Shown here: positions 25,719 through 34,953 of the stretch, one piece after another
Layout: every line of letters begins with the position of its first letter
How positions within the stretch are numbered: the stretch's first letter is position 1
DNA from: Streptacidiphilus jeojiense
Lineage (GTDB): Bacteria > Actinomycetota > Actinomycetes > Streptomycetales > Streptomycetaceae
Reading direction: 5' to 3'
Assembly (NCBI RefSeq): GCF_000719095.1
Contig: NZ_JOEH01000034.1
Span: 29,942 to 93,941, forward strand
DNA length: 64,000 nt
The notes under the pieces: model-generated
Seen by the model: only the letters and a program-made list of their open reading frames with translations
Told to the model about the DNA's origin: nothing
Database searches by the model: none
Made by a program: the position numbers and the translations under genes

Positions 25719-25726
25719 AGCACGGG

Positions 25727-26290
25727 TCAGCGATGCCGCTTGGGCGGGTACAGCACCAGCTCGGAGGTGTCGACCGTCCAGTCGCCCACGGAGATCACAT
25801 CGCCGAAGGTGTACGGCCGCGACTCGCGGTAGGTCTTGCCGTCGCTGTCCCAGTAGTAGAGGCAGGATCCGTTGCGGGGATCAACGATGAGGTAGCGGGG
25901 GACGCCCATCAGCGGGTAGTCCCGGACCTTGTCGATGTAGTCGTTCTCCGGATTGGAGGGAGAGACGATCTCCACCGCGAGATGGACAGCGGTGGCGTCG
26001 ACGGCCTCGGACGTGACTGCGGCGTCCTCGTCCACAACGGCGACATCGGGACGGCGCATCTTCGCCGCAAGCGGATGTTCGATGTCGAATCCCCCCGCGA
26101 AGAGGCCTTCCGGCAGCTGCCGGGTGAGCTGGTTGGCAATACGCATCGCGTCCAGGTCATGAGCCCCTGACGGACTTATCATCATGACGATCTTGCCGTC
26201 GCTGATCTCGATGTGCGGACCGAACGGCGCCGGCGGCTCGAAGTGCTCAGCAAACTCACGCAAGTGCTGATAAATCGACTGCTCCGTCAT
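25727..26290 (-). CDS. Uma2 family (DUF820) restriction-endonuclease-fold protein
   Basis: A 187-residue protein with the PD-(D/E)xK-type core of Uma2 proteins: MRRPDVAVVDEDA, then HLAVEIVSPSNPENDYIDKVRDYPLMGVPRYLIVDPRNGSCLYYW. These proteins are very common in streptomycetes and cyanobacteria; their function is not established, although the fold suggests a nuclease. ATG at 26290 fits the usual start; an upstream ATG at 26350 adds 20 unconvincing residues. Confidence 0.85.
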   Translation of the reverse strand: MTEQSIYQHLREFAEHFEPPAPFGPHIEISDGKIVMMISPSGAHDLDAMRIANQLTRQLPEGLFAGGFDIEHPLAAKMRRPDVAVVDEDAAVTSEAVDATAVHLAVEIVSPSNPENDYIDKVRDYPLMGVPRYLIVDPRNGSCLYYWDSDGKTYRESRPYTFGDVISVGDWTVDTSELVLYPPKRHR

Positions 26291-26506
26291 GGCTCCACGA
26301 TAGCGGGCCGGACCCAGAGCCTGCGAAGCCAAGGCTCCACGGTCATCCACGCAGCAGCGAGGCGAGTGCGGCTGGTGTTACGCACGCGCCCTCGGCGACA
26401 AGCCGAGCGGCAAGGGCAGAGCGTGCGCTGCTGTCGGAGCCCCTCTCGCCCGTCTTGTCCCCGGAACGGGGACACATTCGGTCCGGGGGGATCTACGCTG
26501 TGCCGC

Positions 26507-27331
26507 ATGCGACTCGACCGCATCGCCGTCCGCTACGGCCGCCGTGAGCCCTGGGTGCTGCGGGACGTCAGCCTGGAGCTGGACCAGGGGCAGTTGGTCC
26601 GGGCGGCCGGTGGCAACGGGGGCGGTAAGTCGACGTTGCTGCGGCTGGTCGCCGGGGCGTGCGAGCCCGACCGGGGCGCCGTACGGGAACGGCCCGCCCG
26701 CCGGGCGTACGTGCCGGAGCGGTTCCCGGCCGCGCTCCCTTTCACCGCCCATGACTACCTGTGCCATCTGGGCCGGGTGCACGGTCTGCACGGTGCCGAG
26801 CCCGCCCGGCGGGCCACGGCGATGCTGGAGCGGCTCGGGGCCGCGGCCTTCGCGGGCACCCCGCTCGCCGAACTGTCCAAGGGGACCTGCCAGAAGGTCG
26901 CCGTCGCCCAGGCCCTGGTCGGCGACCCGGAGCTGCTGGTCCTGGACGAGGCCTGGACCGGGCTCGACCAGGACGCCAGGGCCACCCTGGACGCGGCCGT
27001 CGCCGAGCGGGTCGAGCAGGGCTGCACCGTGCTCTTCGTCGACCACGACCCGACCCGGCTGGCGGGGCTGCCGGCGCTGCACTGGCAGGTCGGGGACGGC
27101 TCGGTGACGACCGACGGCTCCGGTCCGGGCAGTCCGAACGTGGTGATCACCGTGACCGGTCGGCCCGGCGGCGCCAAGGGCCTGGCTGAGCTGGTCGGGG
27201 TCAGCACGGTCGGCGAACCGTCCCCGGACACGGTCCGGCTGACCGCCGACGCCCGGCACAGCGACGAGGTCCTGCGGGCCCTGCTCGCCGAGCCAGTGGT
27301 CCACATCGCCCGGGTGGAGGCCGGCCGGTGA
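26507..27331 (+). CDS. ABC transporter ATP-binding protein
   Basis: A 274-residue ATPase with Walker A AGGNGGGKSTLL, Walker B LLVLDEAWTGLD and switch His in VLFVDHDPTRL. The signature is unusual, LSKGTCQKVAVAQAL instead of LSGGQ. The C-terminal 80 residues are variable, as in small bacterial exporters. Its stop overlaps the start of the membrane partner by 4 bp, so the two form a two-component ABC system. Substrate unknown. Confidence 0.87.
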   Translation: MRLDRIAVRYGRREPWVLRDVSLELDQGQLVRAAGGNGGGKSTLLRLVAGACEPDRGAVRERPARRAYVPERFPAALPFTAHDYLCHLGRVHGLHGAEPARRATAMLERLGAAAFAGTPLAELSKGTCQKVAVAQALVGDPELLVLDEAWTGLDQDARATLDAAVAERVEQGCTVLFVDHDPTRLAGLPALHWQVGDGSVTTDGSGPGSPNVVITVTGRPGGAKGLAELVGVSTVGEPSPDTVRLTADARHSDEVLRALLAEPVVHIARVEAGR

Positions 27332-27993
27332 GCGATCTGATCCGCTATCAACTCGCGTTGCTGCTGCGCTCGCAGCGGTGGCTGCCGCCGGCGCTGTTCT
27401 TCGCGGTGCTGATCGTCGCCGGGGTCTTCGGCGGCCAGCAGTACGGGGACTCGCTGGGCTGGTGCGCCGGAATGCTGGTGCCCGGAGCGGGCTGGCTCAC
27501 CCGTACCGTCCTGACCGGGGAGCCGGCCGCGGCCCGCGCCTGCGTGTCCGCTGCCGCGGGTCCACGGCGGGTGCAGGGTGCTGCGCTGGGCGTCGCGCTG
27601 GGGCTGGGCGCGGTGCTGGCGGCGGTCGCCGGGGCGTTCGAGTGGACCATGAGCAGCCCGCCACCGGGAGGCGCCCCGGTGGCGCTCGCCGCCACTGCCC
27701 GCGACGGCGCCGCCGCGATCGTCGTGGGGCTGCTGGTGGGGGTGGCGCTGGGCGCCCTCTGCGCACCGCCGCTGGTGCGGCGGCCCGCGACCAGCGTGCT
27801 CACGCTGGCGGCGGCGTCGGTGGTGCTGCTGGTGGCGCCGTGGTCACCGGTGAACGCGGCGATTCGTGACGCGGCGTCACCCGGTCCGACGGCCTTCCCG
27901 TGGTGGCCGGTGCTGACGGCTCTGCTCCTGGTGGCCGTCTGTGGGGGTGTCGTGGTGCGGTCAGCTGCGCGCTATAGGCAGGCACTTGGTTGA
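27328..27993 (+). CDS. ABC transporter membrane subunit (ABC-2-like), unknown substrate
   Basis: A 221-residue hydrophobic protein with five to six predicted helices (PPALFFAVLIVAGVFGG; GAALGVALGLGAVLAAVAG; IVVGLLVGVALGALCAPP; WWPVLTALLLVAVCGGVVV). GTG at 27328 overlaps the ATPase stop (GTGA). Short compared with normal ABC-2 permeases, so it may dimerise. Ends directly at an intergenic palindromic repeat. Confidence 0.78.
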   Translation: MSDLIRYQLALLLRSQRWLPPALFFAVLIVAGVFGGQQYGDSLGWCAGMLVPGAGWLTRTVLTGEPAAARACVSAAAGPRRVQGAALGVALGLGAVLAAVAGAFEWTMSSPPPGGAPVALAATARDGAAAIVVGLLVGVALGALCAPPLVRRPATSVLTLAAASVVLLVAPWSPVNAAIRDAASPGPTAFPWWPVLTALLLVAVCGGVVVRSAARYRQALG

Positions 27994-27995
27994 GC

Positions 27996-28067
27996 GCGCA
28001 GTTCCCCGCGCCCCTAGCAAGTGCAACTGGCTCAGTTGCAAACGTGTAGGGGCGCGGGGAACTGCGC
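27996..28067. repeat. Intergenic palindromic repeat, copy 2
   Basis: Arms 27996-28015 and 28048-28067 are perfect 20-bp inverted copies of the same core as copy 1. The loop holds a second hairpin, TGCAACTG (28022-28029) with CAGTTGCA (28033-28040). Lies between convergent genes. Confidence 0.85.
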
Positions 28068-28080
28068 GGCCAGCCATGCA

Positions 28081-29721
28081 CTATCCGCACCAGACCCGCT
28101 CACCTGATACGAACGTCTGCTCGACCTTCGCCGCCCCGATCTCCTCGGCCGGTCCCGCGAAGGGGTCCCGGTCCAGTACGACCAGGTCGGCCACGGCGCC
28201 GACGCGGATGGTCCCGCTGTCGTCCAGGTGGTTCACGTACGCCGATCCGGCGGTGTACGCGGCGAGCGCCGTGCCGAGGTCCAGCCGCTGGTCCGGCAGG
28301 AAGACCCGGGCGTCGTCGTCGCCGTACCCCCTGCGGTTGACCGCGGTGTGGATGCCCTCGATCGGGTCCGGGCTGCTGACCGGCCAGTCGCTGCCGGCGG
28401 CCAGCGTCGCTCCGGCGCGCAGCAGGTCCGCGAACGGGTACTGCCACTGCGCCGAGTCCCCGCCGAGGAAGGGGATGGTGAGCTCGTCCATCTGCGGCTC
28501 GTGCGCCGCCCACAGCGGCTGCAGGTTGGCGACCGCGCCCAGCGCGCGGAAGCGCGGGACGTCGTCCGGGTGCACCACCTGGAGGTGGGCCAGGTGGTGC
28601 CGGGTGTCGCGGAATCCATTGGCCCTGCGGGCCGCCTCGACCGCGTCCAGCGCCTCGCGCACGGCACGGTCGCCGAGGGCGTGGAAGTGCACCTGGAAGT
28701 CGAGGGCGTCCAGCTCGGTGACGTAGTCCCGCAGCGCGTCCGGGTCGACGAAGCTGAGGCCGCTGTTGGCGGTCGGACAGCCGCAGCCGTCCAGGTAGGG
28801 GTTGGTCATCGCGGCGGTGTGGTTCTCGGCGATGCCGTCCTGCATGATCTTGACGGAGTCCGCCCGCAACCGGCCCACCCGCAGCCGCCGGCGCCGCTCG
28901 ACCAGCTCCGGGATCTGCTCGGCGCCGCGCGAACGGTCCCACCACAGCGCGCCGTTGACCCGTGCGGTGAGCCGGCCCTCGGACGCCGCGACCAGGTAGG
29001 CCTCGGCGGGGTCGGGCTGGCCGTTGAAGACGCCGAGGAGGGCGTCCTGCCAGGCGGTGATGCCCAGCGAGTGCAGCAACTGCTGCGCCCGCAGCAGCCC
29101 GGCGACCCGGTCGGCGAGGGTGGTCGGCGGGACGAGGCGGGCGACAAGGCCGGTCGCACCCTCCTGCAGGGCGCCGCTGGGGGTCCCGTCGGCCTCGCGT
29201 TCTATCCGGCCGTCGGACGGGTCCGCCGTGGCGGCGTCGAGTCCGGCCAGTTCCAGGGCGCGGGTGTTGGCCCAGGCCCCGTGGTGGTCCCGGTTCAGCA
29301 GGTAGACCGGGCGGTCGGGGACCAGGGCGTCCAGGAACTGCCGGGTGGGGGTGCCGCCGGGGAAGCTCTCCATGGACCAGCCGCCGCCGGTGATCCACTC
29401 CCGCTCGGGGTGGGCCTCGGCGTAGGCGCGGATGCGGCGGCGGTACTCGTCCGGGTCGGTGGTGCCGGTGAGGTCGCACTCCCCCAGCTCCACACCGCCG
29501 TAGACGGCATGGACGTGCGCGTCCTGGAAGCCGGGCAGCAGCAGCCGTCCGGCCAGGTCGACGACCTCCGTCTTCGGCCCGATCAGCTCGCGGACCTCGT
29601 CCTGACCGACGGCGGTGATCAGGCCTGCGGTCACGGCGACGGAGCGGGCGCGGCTGCGGGCACCGTCGACGGTGAGGACGGGGCCGCCGGTGAGGACCAG
29701 GTCGGCGTGGGGGGTGGGCAT
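28081..29721 (-). CDS. Amidohydrolase, YtcJ-like
   Basis: A 546-residue metal-dependent hydrolase of the amidohydrolase_3 group. Metal ligands visible: DAHVHAVYGG (HxH), VHFHALGDRAVREALD, and AAGSDWPVSSPDP (Asp). The C-terminus closes the beta-sandwich (GAVADLVVLDRDPF). The substrate is not predictable; relatives act on cyclic amides or formamides. ATG at 29721. Flanked on both sides by palindromic repeats, so probably a single-gene transcription unit. Confidence 0.88.
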   Translation of the reverse strand: MPTPHADLVLTGGPVLTVDGARSRARSVAVTAGLITAVGQDEVRELIGPKTEVVDLAGRLLLPGFQDAHVHAVYGGVELGECDLTGTTDPDEYRRRIRAYAEAHPEREWITGGGWSMESFPGGTPTRQFLDALVPDRPVYLLNRDHHGAWANTRALELAGLDAATADPSDGRIEREADGTPSGALQEGATGLVARLVPPTTLADRVAGLLRAQQLLHSLGITAWQDALLGVFNGQPDPAEAYLVAASEGRLTARVNGALWWDRSRGAEQIPELVERRRRLRVGRLRADSVKIMQDGIAENHTAAMTNPYLDGCGCPTANSGLSFVDPDALRDYVTELDALDFQVHFHALGDRAVREALDAVEAARRANGFRDTRHHLAHLQVVHPDDVPRFRALGAVANLQPLWAAHEPQMDELTIPFLGGDSAQWQYPFADLLRAGATLAAGSDWPVSSPDPIEGIHTAVNRRGYGDDDARVFLPDQRLDLGTALAAYTAGSAYVNHLDDSGTIRVGAVADLVVLDRDPFAGPAEEIGAAKVEQTFVSGERVWCG

Positions 29722-29762
29722 GCGATCTCCAGGGTGGTGCGCTCTACGTGGGCGTTTGGTTT

Positions 29763-29872
29763 GTCGCGCATGCTTTTAACAAGCACAGCCCCGCGCCCCT
29801 GCACGTTTGCAACTGAGCCAGTTGCAGCCCCCAGGGGCGCGGGGCTGTGCTTGATGAAAAGCGTGCGCGACC
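29763..29872. repeat. Intergenic palindromic repeat, copy 3 (variant with compensatory changes)
   Basis: Arms 29781-29800 and 29833-29852 keep the GGGGCGCGGGG core but carry CTGTGCTT in place of AACTGCGC on one arm and the matching complement on the other. Outer arms (near 29763-29776 and 29856-29872) also pair. The loop contains TGCAACTG-AGC-CAGTTGCA (29808-29826). Between two genes read leftward. Confidence 0.85.
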
Positions 29873-29896
29873 GACCATGCAGGACCGCACCCGGGC

Positions 29897-31111
29897 TCAG
29901 TGGTCCAGTTGCTCGATCGTGGCGATGGATGGCGCCTCCCCGACGAGCGACCGTGCGACCCCTTCGGCCTCGCGCAGCACCCGGACAGCGTTGCTCCAGG
30001 TCAGTTTGGACAGGTCGGCTTCCGACCAGCCCCGGCCGAGGAGTTCGGCGATCAGGTTGGGGTAGCCGGAGACGTCCTGGAGGCCGTCAGGGGTGAAGGC
30101 CGTGCCGTCGTAGTCGCCGCCGATGCCGATGTGGTCGACGCCGGCCACCTCGCGCATGTGGTCCAGATGGTCCGCCACCGTCGCCGCCGAGGCCCGCGGC
30201 GGCGGATTCGCCGCCTCGAACGCCCGCTGGACCACCATCGCCTCCGGCGTGGTCTCCAGCGCGTGGAAGCCGTGGGACTCCAGGTTGGCGTCGGCTGCCT
30301 TCGTCCAGGCGATGGCCTCGGGGAGGATGAACTTGGGTACGAAGGTGGCCATCGCCACGCCGCCGTTGACGGCGAGCTGCTCCAGCACGTCGTCCGGGAT
30401 GTTGCGCGGGTGGTCGCAGATCGCGCGCGAGGAGGAGTGCGAGAAGACCAGCGGCGCGCGGGTGACCCTGAGCGCGTCCCGCATGGTGTCCGCGGAGACG
30501 TGCGAGAGGTCGACCAGCATGCCGAGCCGGTTCATCTCCCGGACGACCTCCTCGCCGAAGCGGGTGAGTCCGCCGGCGGCCGGCTCGTCGGTGGCGGAGT
30601 CCGCCCACGGCAGGTTGTCGTTGTGAGTGAGCGTCATGTACCGGACGCCCAGGGCGTGCAGGGCCCGCAGCGTGGCCAGCGAGCCGTTGATGGAGTGTCC
30701 GCCCTCGGCTCCCATCAGCGAGGCGATCCGGCCCTCCGCGCGGGCCGCCTCCATGTCGTCGGCGCTGAAGGCGAGCCGGAGCCGGTCCGGGTAGCGGGCG
30801 GCGAGCGCGCGCACGCAGTCCATCTGCTCCAGGGTGGCGCTGACGGCCCGGTCGCCGGTGAAGTCCGTCCGCACGTACACCGACCAGAACTGCGCGCCGA
30901 CACCTCCGGCCGCCAGCCGGGCCAGGTCGGTGTGCAGGTGGGCGCTCTGGTCGGTGGCGATGTCACGGGCGTCGAGGTCGTAGCCGACCTGCCGGCGCAG
31001 CGCCCAGGGCAGGTCGTTGTGCCCGTCCACGACGGGGTGCTCGGCGAGCAGCGCCCGAGCCCGGTCCAGCAGTTCGGGCGCGGGGGCGGTCCAGACCGTC
31101 GGTTCGCTCAT
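29897..31111 (-). CDS. Membrane dipeptidase (M19 family)
   Basis: A 404-residue zinc dipeptidase. Zinc ligands are in [12 protein letters not shown] (HxD), [10 protein letters not shown] (bridging Glu), VDLSHVS and FSHSSSRAI. It hydrolyses dipeptides, often with a D-residue at the C-terminal side; a streptomycete orthologue in the equivalent neighbourhood has been characterised structurally (from memory, SCO3058). Starts 8 bp after purE, in the same direction, so it is probably in the purK-purE transcription unit. Confidence 0.92.
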   Translation of the reverse strand: MSEPTVWTAPAPELLDRARALLAEHPVVDGHNDLPWALRRQVGYDLDARDIATDQSAHLHTDLARLAAGGVGAQFWSVYVRTDFTGDRAVSATLEQMDCVRALAARYPDRLRLAFSADDMEAARAEGRIASLMGAEGGHSINGSLATLRALHALGVRYMTLTHNDNLPWADSATDEPAAGGLTRFGEEVVREMNRLGMLVDLSHVSADTMRDALRVTRAPLVFSHSSSRAICDHPRNIPDDVLEQLAVNGGVAMATFVPKFILPEAIAWTKAADANLESHGFHALETTPEAMVVQRAFEAANPPPRASAATVADHLDHMREVAGVDHIGIGGDYDGTAFTPDGLQDVSGYPNLIAELLGRGWSEADLSKLTWSNAVRVLREAEGVARSLVGEAPSIATIEQLDH

Positions 31112-31119
31112 CCGTCCGC

Positions 31120-31647
31120 TCAGCTCCCGAAGCCGAAGCTGTTGCCGCCGTTGACCTTGGCGCGCAGCTTCTTGCCCTTGTCGGTGGCCTGGCTGTTCAG
31201 CTCCTGCTGGAAGTCCCGCATCCGCTCGGCGAGTTCGGGGTCGAACGCGGCCAGCTGACGGACCGCCAGCAGCCCGGCGTTGCGGGCCCCGCCGATCGAC
31301 ACCGTCGCCACCGGGACCCCGGCCGGCATCTGCACGATGGACAGCAGCGAGTCCATGCCGTCCAGGTACTTCAGCGGCACCGGGACGCCGATCACCGGCA
31401 GGGTGGTGACCGAGGCGAGCATCCCGGGCAGGTGGGCGGCGCCGCCCGCGCCCGCGATGATCGCCTTGAGGCCGCGGCCGGCGGCCTGCTCCCCGTACTC
31501 GACCATCTCGCGGGGCATCCGGTGCGCGGACAGCACGTCGACCTCGTAGCCGACCTCGAACTCGTCCAGGGCCTTGGCTGCGCCCTCCATCACCGGCCAG
31601 TCGGAGTCCGACCCCATGACGATGCCGACCAACGGCTGCTCAGGCAT
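31120..31647 (-). CDS. purE: 5-(carboxyamino)imidazole ribonucleotide mutase PurE
   Basis: A 175-residue class I PurE converting N5-CAIR to CAIR in purine synthesis. Conserved [20 protein letters not shown] and [15 protein letters not shown] are present, with a Lys-rich C-terminal extension beyond the core. ATG at 31647 follows AAGGGGA. Downstream of purK in a normal pair. Confidence 0.96.
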   Translation of the reverse strand: MPEQPLVGIVMGSDSDWPVMEGAAKALDEFEVGYEVDVLSAHRMPREMVEYGEQAAGRGLKAIIAGAGGAAHLPGMLASVTTLPVIGVPVPLKYLDGMDSLLSIVQMPAGVPVATVSIGGARNAGLLAVRQLAAFDPELAERMRDFQQELNSQATDKGKKLRAKVNGGNSFGFGS

Positions 31648-31677
31648 GCGTTGTCCCCTTGTCTGACTTATTCAGTC

Positions 31678-32817
31678 TCATTCGGTGATGTCACCGCGCA
31701 GGTAGGCGGCGGCATGGCGGGCGCGCTCCCGGACGTCGTCCAGGTCGTCCCCGAAGACTGTGACGTGGCCAACCTTACGACCGGGCTTCACGTCCTTGCC
31801 GTACATGTGGATGCGCAGGCCGGGGTCACGGGCCATGCAGTGCAGGTAGGCGTGGTACATGTCCGGGTAGTCGCCGCCGAGGACGTTGACCATCACGGTC
31901 CAGCGGGCCCGCGGCCTGGGGTCGCCCAGCGGCAGGTCGAGGACGGCCCGGATGTGGTTCTCGAACTGCGAGGTGACCGCACCGTCGATGGACCAGTGGC
32001 CGGAGTTGTGCGGCCGCATGGCCAGCTCGTTGACCAGGATGCGGCCGTCGCGGGTCTGGAACAGCTCGACCGCGAGGTGGCCGGTGATGTCCAGCTCCCC
32101 GGCGATCCGCAGCGCCAGCGCCTGGGCCTCGGCAGCGAGGTCCGCGGAGAGGTCGGGGGCCGGGGCGGTCACCTCGTGGCAGATGCCGTCCTTCTGCCAG
32201 GACTCCACCACCGGATAGGCGACGGCCTGCCCGTGCGGGGAGCGCACGACGTCGGCCGCGAGCTCCCGGACGAAGTCGACCTTCTCCTCCGCCAGCACCG
32301 GGACGCCGGCCCGGAACGGCTCCGCCGCCTCGGCCTCGTCGCGGACCACCCAGACGCCCTTGCCGTCGTAGCCGCCGCGGGTGGTCTTCAGCACCACCGG
32401 GAACCCGGAGCCCTCGGCAGCGAAGGCGGCGACGTCCGCCGGGTCGGCGACCAGCCGGTGCCGGGGGCAGGGCACGCCCAGGGCGTCCAGCCGGGCCCGC
32501 ATCAGCCCCTTGTCCTGCGCGAACACCAGCGCGTCCGGCCCCGGCCTGACCGCGACGCCCTCGGCCTGGAGCGCCCGCAGGTGCTCGGTGGGGACGTGTT
32601 CGTGGTCGAAGGTGATGACGTCGCAGCCGGCCGCGAACCGCCGCAGGGTGTCGAGGTCGCGGTAGTCACCGAGGACGACGTCGTTCACCACCAGCGCTGC
32701 CGAGTCCTGCGGGGTGTCCGCGAGCAGCCTGAACCTCACACCCAGCGGGATCGCCGCCTGGTGAGCCATTCGGGCTAGCTGCCCGCCGCCGATCATGCCG
32801 ACTACTGGAAAAGTCAC
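31678..32817 (-). CDS. purK: 5-(carboxyamino)imidazole ribonucleotide synthase PurK
   Basis: A 379-residue ATP-grasp enzyme that carboxylates AIR to N5-CAIR. N-terminal GMIGGGQLARM, ATP-grasp residues in KTTRGGYDGKGVWVV, and the metal-binding ELAMRPHNSGHWSIDG motif. GTG start at 32817. First gene of a leftward unit with purE; divergent from gtrA, with 253 bp between them. Confidence 0.96.
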   Translation of the reverse strand: MTFPVVGMIGGGQLARMAHQAAIPLGVRFRLLADTPQDSAALVVNDVVLGDYRDLDTLRRFAAGCDVITFDHEHVPTEHLRALQAEGVAVRPGPDALVFAQDKGLMRARLDALGVPCPRHRLVADPADVAAFAAEGSGFPVVLKTTRGGYDGKGVWVVRDEAEAAEPFRAGVPVLAEEKVDFVRELAADVVRSPHGQAVAYPVVESWQKDGICHEVTAPAPDLSADLAAEAQALALRIAGELDITGHLAVELFQTRDGRILVNELAMRPHNSGHWSIDGAVTSQFENHIRAVLDLPLGDPRPRARWTVMVNVLGGDYPDMYHAYLHCMARDPGLRIHMYGKDVKPGRKVGHVTVFGDDLDDVRERARHAAAYLRGDITE

Positions 32818-32960
32818 ACCCCTGAGGATATAGGTGCCCGCGGATCGACATCACCGCAGGCCAGGACGGTGGGCACAGTTCCGGCCCGGCCCCCTGCCGA
32901 GACGGCCCGTCCAGGTCCCACAGGGATCGTCTATCGTGGAACCTTGAAGTTCTGCAGCCA

Positions 32961-32978
32961 GGACTCATGTGTGAGTCC
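32961..32978. promoter_or_regulatory. Palindrome in the purK / GtrA divergent promoter region
   Basis: GGACTCA-TGTG-TGAGTCC, a perfect 7-bp dyad. The decamer CATGAGATGC also occurs twice nearby (32979-32988 and 33027-33036). The site is 93 bp before the GtrA start and 144 bp before purK. A regulator site or the end of a small hairpin are both possible. Confidence 0.35.
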
Positions 32979-33070
32979 CATGAGATGCCTGCGCTGGCCC
33001 GGCGACGGAGCGGGTACGCGAACTAGCATGAGATGCGCTCCCCCCACAGCCCTGAAAGAGACGGACACCG

Positions 33071-33634
33071 ATGACTTCGAGCCCCGATCCCGCGCCCGCA
33101 GCGCCGAACGTTCTGCGCCGGCTCGTCCATGAGCTGGCCAAGTTCGGGATCGTCGGCATAGTCGGCGTCGTCGTCCAGCTGGTGGCCTTCAGCATCCTGC
33201 TCGACTCGATGCAGACGGTGCGCGCCAACATCGTGGCGACCCTGATCGCGATCGGCACCAACTACATCGGCTACCGGTACTGGGTGTACCGCAACGCCGA
33301 CAAGAAGACCAGGTCGCGCGAGATCACCCTGTTCCTGATCTTCAGCGGCATCGGCCTGCTGATCCAGAACGCCGTGCTCTACGCGCTGACCTACGGCCTC
33401 GGCCTGGACACCAAGCTGGAGAAGCTGGTGTGCACCGTCGTCGGTATCGGTGTCGCCACCGTCTTCCGCTTCTGGTCCTACCGGACCTGGGTCTTCAAAG
33501 CGATCCCCGAGGCCGCCGCGGACGTGATCGGGGCGGCCGACGCGGTCGGCCAGGCCGAGCGGATCCTGGCCGCCGAACAGGTCAAGCTGAGCACCGAGCA
33601 CTCCGAGCTGAAGGCCCGGGCCAAGGAGCTCTGA
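33071..33634 (+). CDS. GtrA family membrane protein
   Basis: A 187-residue protein with four transmembrane helices in the GtrA arrangement (FGIVGIVGVVVQLVAFSILL; NIVATLIAIGTNYIGYRYWVY; EITLFLIFSGIGLLIQNAVLYAL; VCTVVGIGVATVFRFWSYRTWVF). GtrA-type proteins are thought to move lipid-linked sugars across the membrane. A 40-residue charged, helical C-terminal tail follows. A link to the surface glycopolymer genes elsewhere in the window is possible but unproven. Confidence 0.9.
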   Translation: MTSSPDPAPAAPNVLRRLVHELAKFGIVGIVGVVVQLVAFSILLDSMQTVRANIVATLIAIGTNYIGYRYWVYRNADKKTRSREITLFLIFSGIGLLIQNAVLYALTYGLGLDTKLEKLVCTVVGIGVATVFRFWSYRTWVFKAIPEAAADVIGAADAVGQAERILAAEQVKLSTEHSELKARAKEL

Positions 33635-33654
33635 CCCTCACTTTCCTTACCTAC

Positions 33655-34944
33655 TCACTTCGCACTCCCGGAGCCCTCAGGGCGCCCCAGGCTTCCTCCT
33701 TTTGGCTCGGCCCTGCCGAGGAAGAGTGCGAACACCGGAGGCCGCTGGGACAGCAGTTCCAGGCGGCCTCCGTCCGCTTCGGCGAGGTCGCGGGCGACGG
33801 CCAGGCCGATGCCGGTGGAGTTGTGGCCGCTGACGGCGCGCTCGAAGACCCGCGCGCCCAGCTCGCTGGGGACGCCCGCGCCCTCGTCCTGGACCTCCAG
33901 CACCACCGAGGAGCCGCGGACCCGGGTGCGGATGGTGACCGCACCGTCCCCGTGCATCAGCGAGTTCTCGATCAGTGCCGCCAGTACCTGGGCCACCGCC
34001 CCCGAGTTGCCCAGCGCCAGCAGTCCGGGCGGGCCCTCCAGGTAGAGGGTGCGTCCGGCGCGGCGCAGCGCGGGGCTCCACTCCTCCGCCTGCTGCTTGA
34101 TCACCTCGTCCAGCTCGAACGGCTTCGCCGAGCTCTTGCGCTGGTCCCGGCTGTTGGTGAGCAGCCGCTGCACCACGTCGGTGAGCCGTTCCACCTGGCC
34201 CAGGGCGATCGCGGCCTCCTCCCTGACCGTGGCCAGGTTGTCGGTCTCGGCGATCTCCTCCAGCCGCATCGACAGCGCGGTGAGCGGGGTGCGCAGCTGG
34301 TGCGAGGCGTCGGCGGCGAGGCGGCGCTCGGCGGTGAGCATCCTGGCGATGCGCTCGGCGCTGGCGTCCAGCACCTCGGCGACCCGGTCCAGCTCGACCA
34401 CGCCGTAGCGGCGCTGCCGGGGGCGCGGGTCGCCGGAGCCCAGCCGTTCGGCGGTCTCGGCGAGGTCGGTGAGCGGGCGGGCCAACCGTTTGGCCTGCCA
34501 GACCGCGAGCAGGGCCGCCGCCACGATGGTGAGCAGCGCGACCAGGGCCAGCAGCAGCAGCATGTTGCGGATATTGCGGTTCAGCGGCCCGCGCGACTCC
34601 TGGACGGTGACCTTCTCGCCGTGCGGACCGGTCTCGGTGGCGCTGACCGGGTCGTCGCCGGCCGGCTTGTCACCGAGGGTGATGGTCGGCTGCCCCGGCA
34701 GCTCGACCACGGCGTAGCGCTGGGCGTTCTGGCTGGTCAGCCCGGACAGTGCCTCGGCGTCGATGGGCTCGCCGGCGACCAGCCGGTTCTCCACCACCCC
34801 CACCAGGTGCAGCGCCTCCGAGGTGACCTGCTCCTGGGCGTTGCTCTCGATGCTGCGCTTCTCGACCAGGGCGAGCGGGGCGCAGAACAGCGCGACCACG
34901 ACCAGGACGACGGCGAGGGTGGAGTTGATCAGCCGGCGCTGCAC
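33655..34944 (-). CDS. Sensor histidine kinase
   Basis: A 429-residue membrane kinase: helix at about 8-28, an extracellular sensor of about 100 residues, second helix (MLLLLALVALLTIVAAALLAVW), HAMP, H-box ADASHQLRTPLTAL, N-box ALIENSLMHG, and G boxes DEGAGVP and STGIGLAVARDLAEADGG. It should autophosphorylate at the His and pass phosphate to the response regulator whose gene ends 9 bp upstream. GTG start at 34944. Signal unknown. Confidence 0.93.
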   Translation of the reverse strand: MQRRLINSTLAVVLVVVALFCAPLALVEKRSIESNAQEQVTSEALHLVGVVENRLVAGEPIDAEALSGLTSQNAQRYAVVELPGQPTITLGDKPAGDDPVSATETGPHGEKVTVQESRGPLNRNIRNMLLLLALVALLTIVAAALLAVWQAKRLARPLTDLAETAERLGSGDPRPRQRRYGVVELDRVAEVLDASAERIARMLTAERRLAADASHQLRTPLTALSMRLEEIAETDNLATVREEAAIALGQVERLTDVVQRLLTNSRDQRKSSAKPFELDEVIKQQAEEWSPALRRAGRTLYLEGPPGLLALGNSGAVAQVLAALIENSLMHGDGAVTIRTRVRGSSVVLEVQDEGAGVPSELGARVFERAVSGHNSTGIGLAVARDLAEADGGRLELLSQRPPVFALFLGRAEPKGGSLGRPEGSGSAK

Positions 34945-34953
34945 GTCTGACTG

